From assembly GCF_025420485.1 (NCBI RefSeq), contig NZ_JAOEFD010000013.1:1-64000 (forward strand): 64,000 nt of DNA, given 5' to 3'. Positions 8,602-15,875 of the stretch are shown one piece after another; the stretch's first letter is position 1, and every line of letters starts with the position of its first letter. The notes under the pieces are model-generated. The model saw nothing but the letters and a program-made list of their open reading frames with translations. It did not search any database and was not told the origin of the DNA. The position numbers and the translations under genes are program-made. The stretch comes from Nesterenkonia marinintestina (GTDB taxonomy: Bacteria > Actinomycetota > Actinomycetes > Actinomycetales > Micrococcaceae).

Positions 8602-9508
8602 TCGGTCCGTCGAGACCCAGGAGCTCGGCGCCGTTGTGCCAGAGCACCCGGCGCATCCATCCGTCGCCGAGCCGCAGCCGGTGCAGAGCGCGCAGCTGCT
8701 CGGCATAGGGGTAGGGGATGTTGGGGAAGTCGCTGCCGAGCAGCACCTTGCGGCCCAGTCCGGGCAGCCTCTCCCGGTAGCCCTCCGGTATCGGGGCGAA
8801 GGACTCGGTGAAGTCGGTGAACACCATCGTCGTGTCCAGGCAGACGTGCTCGTACCGCTCGGCGAGGTCGGCGAACACGTGATACTCGGGCATCCCCATG
8901 TGCGCGATGATCAGGGGCAGCCTCGGGTGCCGCTCGAGCACCTCCTGCACCGGTCCGACGCCGGTGTGACGACCGCGCAGCGGTGCCGATCCCGCGTGCA
9001 GCACGGTGGGGATTCCTGCCTCGGCCAGCTGGGCCCACACCGGTGCGAGCAGCTCGTCGGTCGGTGACCAGCCGCCGATCTGTACGTGGGCCTTGAACAG
9101 GCGCGCACCGGCCGCGATCTGTTCGGCGACGTCGTCGACGGCCTGCGGTTCGGGGTGGAATGTGCCGGTGAGGACGACGTCGTCGTGTGCGGCGGCGAAC
9201 TCTCGGGTCCAGGCGTTGAGCCAGGAGGCCATCCCCGGCCTGTGCGGGTAGTTCAGCGGCACCGCTGCGGCCGCTCCGAGCTCACGCAGCGTCTGCAGCC
9301 GTTCGGCCTCGGAGGTCCGGTAGGTCACCGGCCAGGCGATGCCGTAGTGCTCCTCGGCCCGGTCGAAGTACGCCCAGACCTTGTCCAACACCTGCTGGGG
9401 CATGAAGTGGGTGTGCACGTCGGCAAGTGCCGGGATGCCCAGCTCCTCGAGGTATCGGGGCACGTCGGCGTCGTCGGACGGCGCATCGACCATGTGGGGC
9501 CCGGTCAT
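8564..9508 (-). CDS. Amidohydrolase family protein (TIM-barrel metal-dependent hydrolase)
   Basis: The 314-residue protein has the amidohydrolase-2 signatures: ADVHTHFMP near residue 30 (metal ligands), KAHVQIGGW near 140, LHAG near 175, IIAHMGMPEYH near 200 and GSDFPNIPYPY near 265. This group includes decarboxylases and hydrolases acting on aromatic acids; the substrate cannot be told. The ATG at 9508 overlaps the uvrD2 stop as ATGA, so it is translationally coupled and probably the last gene of a nudC-uvrD2-amidohydrolase operon. Its 3' end overlaps the YgjP-like gene. Confidence 0.85.
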   Translation of the reverse strand: MTGPHMVDAPSDDADVPRYLEELGIPALADVHTHFMPQQVLDKVWAYFDRAEEHYGIAWPVTYRTSEAERLQTLRELGAAAAVPLNYPHRPGMASWLNAWTREFAAAHDDVVLTGTFHPEPQAVDDVAEQIAAGARLFKAHVQIGGWSPTDELLAPVWAQLAEAGIPTVLHAGSAPLRGRHTGVGPVQEVLERHPRLPLIIAHMGMPEYHVFADLAERYEHVCLDTTMVFTDFTESFAPIPEGYRERLPGLGRKVLLGSDFPNIPYPYAEQLRALHRLRLGDGWMRRVLWHNGAELLGLDGPISPAAGGCSTRS

Positions 9509-11694
9509 CGGCCGCCTCCGGCGCCGGCGGCCAGCTGCTCCTTCAGGTCCTCACCGTGCTTCTCGAGCTTGCGGGGCCCGACGCCCGGCACCTTCAGCAG
9601 CTCCTCGTCGGTGGTGGGTCGCCGTTCGGCGAGGACCTCGAGCGTGGCGTCGGTGAAGATGACGAACGCCGGGACCTCGAGCTGGCGGGCGAGGTCGGCG
9701 CGCCAGCCGCGCAGCTGCTCGAACAGCTCCTCGTCGTACCGCGGCGGACAGTCGGCGCAGCGTCGCCTCTTGACCTCGGTGCCGTCGGTGAGCACCGTCC
9801 CGCAGGTTCCGCAGGTCGCGGTCCGCTTGGCGGACCGGGCGTTGGGGCTCGGCCGGCCCTTCGACGGGGCGATCTTCCGGGTGGGCTCTTCGAGGCCGAG
9901 CTCGCGGCGCAGCGGCTTCAGGAATCGGGACGGGGTGCGCCGCCCGCGGCCGCCGGCGTGGCGCGAGCGCGCCGAGGTCAGATACAGGTGACGGCGGGCG
10001 CGGGTGATCCCGACGTAGAGGAGCCTCCGCTCCTCGTCGACCTCCGCCTGGGTCGAGGCGAAGGTGATCGGCATCAGTCCCTCGTGGAGCCCGGCGAGGA
10101 ACACCGCGTCCCATTCGAGCCCCTTCGCCGAATGCAGGGAGGCCAGCGTGACGCCCTCGACGGTGGGGGCGTGCTGGGCCGCGGAACGCTCGTCCAGTTC
10201 GGCGATGAAGTCCCGCATGGTCAGCGCGTCGCGGTCCTGGTCCAGGTCGTCGGCGAGCCCGATGAGCGCCGACATCGATTCCCACCGCTCACGCACCGCA
10301 CCGGTGGACTGCGGGGCCTCCTTCTGCCATCCGTGGGAGGAGAGGATGTCGCGGACGATCTTCGGCACGCCGTCCTCGGATTCGGCGACCAGGGAGGAGG
10401 TGCGCAGAGCGGCCATCGCCTCCCGCACCTCAGCCCGGGCGAAGAACCGTTCCGAGCCTCGCAGCTGGTAGCTGATCCCTGCGCTGCTCAGCGCCTGTTC
10501 GAAGGCTTGGGACTGCCCGTTGGTGCGGTAGAGGACGGCCACCTCGCTGAGCGGTGTCCCACTCTCGTGGAGTGCGCCGATCTGCTCGGCCACCCAGGCG
10601 GCTTCGGCCTCGTCGTCGTCGTGCTGGGTGATCGACGGGGTGGGCCCGTGCTCCCGCTGGGAGACCAGGCGCAGCGGATCCGGCCAGGGGGCGGGTTCCC
10701 TGAGCCGGGGCTGTTCGCGGGTCCGATCGGCCAGCAGGACGTTGGCCAGCTGGACCACCTGCGGGGTGGACCGGTAGTCGCGGATGAGTCGGACCACCTT
10801 GGCCTGGGGGTGACGGCGTGTGAAGCTCAGCAGGTGGTCGGGCGTGGCACCGGTGAACGAATAGATGGTCTGTGCGGCGTCTCCGACGACGCAGAGCTCG
10901 TCCCGTCCTCCGAGCCAGAGATCGAGCAGCCGTTGCTGCAGCGGTGAGACGTCCTGGTACTCGTCGACGACGAAGTGGCGGTACTGCTGGCGGACCTGCG
11001 CGGCCACCCTTTCGTCGTCCTCGAGGATCCCCACGGTGAGCAGCAGGACGTCTTCGAAGTCGATGAGGTGCCGATCCAGCTTGAGGTCCTCGTAGGCCTG
11101 GTAGAGCTTCACGAAGCTGCGGTGGTCCACGCCGCCGGGCTCGGCGCGCCCCTCAGAGGTCTCCAGGTACGACTCGGGGGTGAGGGTGGAGACCTTGGCC
11201 CATTCGATCTCGGAGGCGAGGTCCCGCAGGGCGGCACGGTCGGTGGTCATCCGCAGGCGGCGGGCGGCCTCGGCGATGATCCGCACCTTGTGGTCGAGGA
11301 TCTCCGGAATGGTGCCGCCGACAGCCACGGGCCAGAAGTACTGCAGCTGCCGCAGCGCGGCGGCGTGGAAGGTGCGCGCCTGGACCCCCGGGGCACCGAG
11401 GGTGCTGAGCCGCGAGCGCATCTCGGCGGCCGCGCGGGCGGTGAAGGTGACCGCCAGCAGCCGGTGCGGGTCGTAGATCCCGGCGCGGACGCCGTAGGCG
11501 ATCCGGTGGGTGATGGCGCGGGTCTTGCCCGTCCCCGCCCCGGCGAGGATGCACAGGGGACCCTGCAGCGTGGACGCGGCCTCACGCTGTTCGGCGTCGA
11601 GTCCGGCGAGCACCGCTTCCGGGGAGGACGGGTCGGGGCGGAACTCCAGCGGCGCCTCGGGGTCGCCGCGGCGGCCGGCGGTGTGCGAGGTCAT
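9505..11694 (-). CDS. uvrD2: ATP-dependent DNA helicase UvrD2 (superfamily 1A)
   Basis: The 729-residue product has the SF1A helicase order: Walker A AGAGTGKT, motif Ia TFTARAAAEM, motif II VVDEYQD, motif III GDAAQTIYSF, motif IV RDYRSTP and motif VI YVGITRARR. A four-cysteine patch (CGTCG ... CADC) and a C-terminal HRDC domain with VPGVGPRKLEKHG follow. This layout is that of actinobacterial UvrD2, a 3'-5' DNA unwinding motor in repair. ATG 11694 overlaps the nudC stop as ATGA. The adjacency to nudC matches what I recall for M. tuberculosis Rv3198c-Rv3199c. Confidence 0.94.
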   Translation of the reverse strand: MTSHTAGRRGDPEAPLEFRPDPSSPEAVLAGLDAEQREAASTLQGPLCILAGAGTGKTRAITHRIAYGVRAGIYDPHRLLAVTFTARAAAEMRSRLSTLGAPGVQARTFHAAALRQLQYFWPVAVGGTIPEILDHKVRIIAEAARRLRMTTDRAALRDLASEIEWAKVSTLTPESYLETSEGRAEPGGVDHRSFVKLYQAYEDLKLDRHLIDFEDVLLLTVGILEDDERVAAQVRQQYRHFVVDEYQDVSPLQQRLLDLWLGGRDELCVVGDAAQTIYSFTGATPDHLLSFTRRHPQAKVVRLIRDYRSTPQVVQLANVLLADRTREQPRLREPAPWPDPLRLVSQREHGPTPSITQHDDDEAEAAWVAEQIGALHESGTPLSEVAVLYRTNGQSQAFEQALSSAGISYQLRGSERFFARAEVREAMAALRTSSLVAESEDGVPKIVRDILSSHGWQKEAPQSTGAVRERWESMSALIGLADDLDQDRDALTMRDFIAELDERSAAQHAPTVEGVTLASLHSAKGLEWDAVFLAGLHEGLMPITFASTQAEVDEERRLLYVGITRARRHLYLTSARSRHAGGRGRRTPSRFLKPLRRELGLEEPTRKIAPSKGRPSPNARSAKRTATCGTCGTVLTDGTEVKRRRCADCPPRYDEELFEQLRGWRADLARQLEVPAFVIFTDATLEVLAERRPTTDEELLKVPGVGPRKLEKHGEDLKEQLAAGAGGGR

Positions 11695-12722
11695 CCGGCG
11701 GGCTCCTCCTCGGCGTCCGGCATCGGCCCTCCGTACCAGTGTTCGATCAGGGCACGGGAGATCGAGGACCTCGACGGGATCCACAGGCGTCCCGAGGCGA
11801 CCTCGTCACGCAGCTCCTCGCGGGTGAACCATCGGACGTCGCGGATCTCCTCCCGGTCGGCCCGCGCCTGCTCGGGGCGGGAGGTGCGGGCCAGGTAGCC
11901 GAGCATCAGGGACCGCGGGAACGGCCAGGCCTGGGACCCCAAGTACCGGACGTCGTCCACCTCGACTCCGGCCTCCTCGGCGACCTCTCGGACCACGGCC
12001 GCCTCGACCGACTCGCCGGCTTCGACGAATCCGGCGAACGTCGAGTATCGGTGGGCGGCCCATCGGTAGGCGGAGCCGAGCAGGATCCGTCCGGCGTCGT
12101 CGACGACGGCGGTGATCGCCGCCGGATCGGTGCGCGGGAAGGTCTCGGTGCCGCAGTGGGGGCAGCGGCGCATCCACCCGGAGCTGCGGACCTCGGTGCG
12201 GTGTCCGCACCTGGTGCAGTGCGGAGACGACCGGTGCCAGGTCGTCACCGCCACGGCCTGGGTCAGCAGGGCGGCGTCGAGCGCGCCGAGGCGATGCCCG
12301 ACGTCGCGCAGGTCGAGCCATTCTGCGTCGGCGGCGGGACCCTCGAGGTGGTCTCCGTCGGCCGCATGCGCCGGCGGGGTCTCGGCCGAGAGCGGCATCT
12401 CGGCCTCGGCGGCGGCCCCCTGGGGCGATCCGCTGAGTGAGACGGCGACCAGATGGCCGGAGTCCTCCCGGAACGATCCCAGGTAGACGGCGGTCTCCGG
12501 CAGGGGGCCGGCGGCAGGTGTCAGCACCAGACGGTGGTCGCAGGTGGGGGCGAGCCCGTCCCGCAGGGAGAGGACCCGGGTGTCGCGAAGCGACCATACG
12601 TGGTCGAGCCAGTCGGGCCGCTGGCGCTGCTGATCCTGGCGGTGGAGCCCGGCGTCGGCGAGCGGCAGCTCCAGCGGGCCGGGTCGGTCGGGCTGCGCGG
12701 CCTGGGGATCTGGGGTGGGCAT
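11691..12722 (-). CDS. nudC: NAD(+) diphosphatase NudC (also RNA NAD-decapping)
   Basis: The 343-residue protein shows a zinc ribbon CTRCG ... CPHCG, a NUDIX box of the form Gx5Ex7REVxEE within GFVEAGESVEAAVVREVAEE, and the NADH-pyrophosphatase signature SQAWPFPRS just after it (Ala replaces the usual second-position Pro). It hydrolyses NAD(H) to NMN(H) and AMP, and can remove NAD caps from RNA. The start at 12722 is set by a TACCGT box that leaves six bases before the ATG, so the message is probably leaderless. It is the first gene of the nudC-uvrD2-amidohydrolase operon. Confidence 0.93.
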   Translation of the reverse strand: MPTPDPQAAQPDRPGPLELPLADAGLHRQDQQRQRPDWLDHVWSLRDTRVLSLRDGLAPTCDHRLVLTPAAGPLPETAVYLGSFREDSGHLVAVSLSGSPQGAAAEAEMPLSAETPPAHAADGDHLEGPAADAEWLDLRDVGHRLGALDAALLTQAVAVTTWHRSSPHCTRCGHRTEVRSSGWMRRCPHCGTETFPRTDPAAITAVVDDAGRILLGSAYRWAAHRYSTFAGFVEAGESVEAAVVREVAEEAGVEVDDVRYLGSQAWPFPRSLMLGYLARTSRPEQARADREEIRDVRWFTREELRDEVASGRLWIPSRSSISRALIEHWYGGPMPDAEEEPAG

Positions 12723-12728
12723 GTGTCC

Positions 12729-12734
12729 ACGGTA
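12729..12734 (-). promoter_or_regulatory. -10 box of a leaderless nudC promoter
   Basis: On the minus strand TACCGT is followed by six bases and then the nudC ATG. This spacing places the transcription start at the A of the start codon. Confidence 0.6.
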
Positions 12735-12863
12735 GCCGGAGCCGCTGACATGTGTCCCCATCGGCCTCGCACGCTGTGGAGGGGCGCGGCTCAGCCGTCG
12801 CGGCGGGCCCGCCGTCATGGTCCGGTCCAGCGCGTCGGGGAGGCCCCGCACGGTCCCACGGCC

Positions 12864-12869
12864 TAGGCT
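12864..12869 (+). promoter_or_regulatory. -10 box of a leaderless promoter (phosphotransferase-like gene)
   Basis: TAGGCT is followed by seven bases and GTG 12877. This is the standard actinobacterial leaderless arrangement and supports the GTG over the ATG at 12892. Confidence 0.6.
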
Positions 12870-12876
12870 GGTATCC

Positions 12877-14436
12877 GTGCGATGGACTTCGATGGAACTG
12901 GCGGCTCTGGCCACCGCCGCCGTGCCGGGGCTCTCCCCCACCGGTGTGGCCGCGGCCGCCGATGACGCCCGGGCGTTCACCTCAGCGGTCATCACCGACG
13001 CCGAGGGGAACCGCTGGCGTGTGCGGGCGCCGCAGCATCAGGAGGCCGCGATGCGGCTGGAGACCGAGCTGCAGGTGCTGCGCGGGTTCACCGCCGCGAT
13101 CCGCGCCGAATTGCCCTTCCGTGTGCCTTCCGTGGCGGGCGCCGTGCGCCGCGGCGAGCTGCGCACCTTCGTCTACAACCACCTTCCGGGCCGGTCCCTG
13201 GACCTCGATGAGCTGACGGCAGGGTCGGAGCAGGTCGCCGACGACGTCGGCCGCACGATCGCGGCGATCCATGATCTCGACGCCGCCGTCGTCGACAACG
13301 CGGACCTGCCGCGCTATTCGGCCGAGCGGTTCCGTCAGCGCCGGCTCAACGAGCTGGACCAGGCTGCGACGACGGGGCAGATCCCGTCCACGCTGCTGCG
13401 CCGATGGGAGCATGCCATGGAGGAGCGTGAGCTGTGGAGCTTCACGCCCGTGGTGACCCACGGCGATCTCCACGAGGACACCATGCTCATCGAGGGTGAG
13501 CGTGTGGTCGCGGTGACCGGGTGGACGGATCTGCACATCGGGGATCCGGCCGACGACTTCGCCTGGCTGACCGCCGCCCCGGACTTGGACTTCTCGGAGG
13601 CCGTGGTCGAGGCGTACGACCGTCATCGTCGTGGTGACGCCGATCCGCATCTGATGCGTCGGGCCGCCCTGGCGGCGGAGTTCGCGCTGGCCAAGTGGCT
13701 GGTCCGCGGGCGCGACGCCGGCAATCAGGAGATGGTCGACGAGGCCCTGGACCTGCTCCGGCAGCTGGAGGATGACGTCGAGCTCCACGGTGGCCAGCCG
13801 ATCGCGCTGACCCCGATGGACGCCTCCCCCGAGCCTGCTCCGGCGGTCGGCCCCGCCGCTCCTGCGGTCGCCGCCCCGGTGAGTCACGAGGGCGCATCCG
13901 GGCAGGCCACGAGCGCGCCGACCGCGGACACCCCCGATGAGCCGACCGTCGCCGAGCATCCCGCCACCGAGGATTGGGAGGACGACGAGCCTGCGGTGAT
14001 CACCGATGCCTCGGTCGATGAGGAGGCCGTCGGTGACGCCTCCGAGGACGACCGGGGGTGGACGGCACGGGAGGAGCCGACGCCGGCCCGGGACGAGGTC
14101 GCCGAGGACTCGGTGATCGAGGACCCCGTGCCGCACGACGACGCGACGTCGCCGCCTGAGCCCGAGTCCGACGATCAGCCCACGGACCGGATCGACACGA
14201 CTGAGACCGCGAGTCCCGGACCCGAGCAGACCGAACCTGTGCAGGATGAATCGGAGCCGTCCGCACCGGAGCAGCGGGATGCTCCGGACGGCACCTCGGA
14301 CGACCTCTCCGACGAGACGACCGAGATCGAGACCATCCGCGACGAGGCGCCGGATGAGAGCTCGGAGGACGCCCCCTCGGAGACATCGGGATCGATCTAC
14401 GAGCGTCACCCCGGGCTGCGCCCGCCCGGCGCGTGA
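12877..14436 (+). CDS. Aminoglycoside-phosphotransferase-fold protein with acidic tail
   Basis: The 519-residue protein begins with an APH/choline-kinase-like domain (1-300) similar in form to macrolide 2'-phosphotransferase relatives. The loop normally HGDxxxxN reads HGDLHEDT (195-202), so the metal-binding Asn is Thr. The metal-binding segment normally ending IDW reads AVTGWTDLHIGDPADDFAW, so the key Asp is absent. It may be a non-catalytic or altered kinase; resistance should not be assumed. Residues 320-519 are a Pro/Asp/Glu/Thr-rich, probably disordered tail ending in SIYERHPGLRPP. It is divergent from nudC. Confidence 0.8.
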   Translation: MRWTSMELAALATAAVPGLSPTGVAAAADDARAFTSAVITDAEGNRWRVRAPQHQEAAMRLETELQVLRGFTAAIRAELPFRVPSVAGAVRRGELRTFVYNHLPGRSLDLDELTAGSEQVADDVGRTIAAIHDLDAAVVDNADLPRYSAERFRQRRLNELDQAATTGQIPSTLLRRWEHAMEERELWSFTPVVTHGDLHEDTMLIEGERVVAVTGWTDLHIGDPADDFAWLTAAPDLDFSEAVVEAYDRHRRGDADPHLMRRAALAAEFALAKWLVRGRDAGNQEMVDEALDLLRQLEDDVELHGGQPIALTPMDASPEPAPAVGPAAPAVAAPVSHEGASGQATSAPTADTPDEPTVAEHPATEDWEDDEPAVITDASVDEEAVGDASEDDRGWTAREEPTPARDEVAEDSVIEDPVPHDDATSPPEPESDDQPTDRIDTTETASPGPEQTEPVQDESEPSAPEQRDAPDGTSDDLSDETTEIETIRDEAPDESSEDAPSETSGSIYERHPGLRPPGA

Positions 14437-14591
14437 TCCGAGACTGAGCGTCAAGCTCCGGCCCACTTCCCCCGGACCGGAGCGGGGTAGGCTGGTCGAT
14501 CGGGGAATTCTGCACAGTGTGGTGCCGTTCGAGGAACGATGTGTCGTCCCGACACAGCCAGCAGCGATCGGTGGAGCATCGGGGAGTGACT

Positions 14592-15839
14592 GTGCAGACT
14601 TCGGAGCAGGGGACGCCGCCGAGCGTCGAACAGCAGGCGCGCCAGGAGGGTGAGCTCTCCGCCGGCCGCATCGTCCTGGCCATCATCGCCCTGTCGATGG
14701 GCGGCTTCGCCGTCGGCGTCACCGAGTTCGGCATCATGGGCCTGCTGCAGGAGGCGGTGGCCGATCTCGAAGTCTCGATCCCGCAGGGAGGCCACCTGGT
14801 CAGCGCCTACGCGCTGGGTGTGGTCGTGGGCGGTCCGATCCTGGCGATCTTCGGGGCGAAGCGCGAGCGGCGCACCTTCGCGCTGATGCTGCTGGGCGTG
14901 TTCGCCGTCGGGCACCTGCTGAGCTTCTTCGCCCCCAACTACACCACGATGCTCGCCGCCCGGTTCCTCTCGGGTCTCCCCCACGGCGCCTATTTCGGCG
15001 TGGCCGCCCTGATGGCCGCGCAGATGGCGGGCCCGACGCGGCGCGCCAAGGCGATCTCTGCCGTGCTGGCGGGCCTGGCCGTGGCGAACGTGGTCGGCGT
15101 TCCGGCGGTGACCTCGATCGGGCAGATGTTCGGGTGGCGGTGGATGTTCGCCATCGTACTGATCCTGGCGATTGCGACGATGGTGGCTGTGCGGATCTTC
15201 GCGCCGCGTCAGGTACCGGCCGCCGGGGCGTCGATGCGTGGCGAGCTGAAGGGTCTGCGGACGCGGCGGCTCTGGGTCGGTGTGGCCCTGGCAGTCATCG
15301 GGTTCTCCGGGATGTTCGCCCTGTATTCGTACATCTCCCCCGTCATGACCGATGTCGCCGGACTGAATCCGCAGCACCTGCCGTTCGTCGTGGGCCTCTA
15401 CGGAGTGGGCATGGTGATCGGAAACTTCATCGGCGGGTGGGCCACGGACAAGTCGGTCCTGGGGACCGTGATCGTGGCGATGAGCCTGGTGGCGGTGTTC
15501 CTCTTCGCCTTCGGCCTGATGGCCGGCGCCCTGGTGCCCGCGCTGATCTTCATGTTCCTGGTGGCGGTGACGTCGTCCATGCTCAGCCCGTCGATGCAGA
15601 CGCATCTGATCGATACGGCTCCGAATGCTCCGAACGCGGCCGCGTCCATCCATCATTCGGCGTTCAACGGCGCCAACGCCCTCGGAGCGATCCTGGGCGC
15701 CCAGGTGATCGCCTGGGACTGGGGACTGCGTGCCCCCAGCATGGTCGGTGGAGTCGGCGCAGTGATCGGGGTGCTGATCGCGCTGTACGCACTCAAACTG
15801 GCGCGGGAATCATCAATGTCACAGCCCTACAACGCCTGA
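14592..15839 (+). CDS. MFS transporter, DHA1 drug/sugar efflux type
   Basis: The 415-residue protein has 12 predicted membrane helices with the MFS loop GAKRERR after helix 2, GMLAARFLSGLPHGAYFG-like text in helix 4-5, and the AraJ/YdhP-type TEFGIMG start. Members export drugs or sugars by proton antiport. The GTG at 14592 is chosen because GGGGAG lies five bases before it; upstream in-frame codons lack a ribosome site. It faces, tail to tail, the AT-rich insert that begins 36 bp later. Confidence 0.88.
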   Translation: MQTSEQGTPPSVEQQARQEGELSAGRIVLAIIALSMGGFAVGVTEFGIMGLLQEAVADLEVSIPQGGHLVSAYALGVVVGGPILAIFGAKRERRTFALMLLGVFAVGHLLSFFAPNYTTMLAARFLSGLPHGAYFGVAALMAAQMAGPTRRAKAISAVLAGLAVANVVGVPAVTSIGQMFGWRWMFAIVLILAIATMVAVRIFAPRQVPAAGASMRGELKGLRTRRLWVGVALAVIGFSGMFALYSYISPVMTDVAGLNPQHLPFVVGLYGVGMVIGNFIGGWATDKSVLGTVIVAMSLVAVFLFAFGLMAGALVPALIFMFLVAVTSSMLSPSMQTHLIDTAPNAPNAAASIHHSAFNGANALGAILGAQVIAWDWGLRAPSMVGGVGAVIGVLIALYALKLARESSMSQPYNA

Positions 15840-15875
15840 GGTAGTAGTTCGCTTCTACGTCAATGATCCGGTCTA

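Noticed and set aside
12877..13780. Antibiotic-resistance phosphotransferase
   Set aside because: Key catalytic residues are absent and the context is core repair genes, so a resistance call is unsupported.
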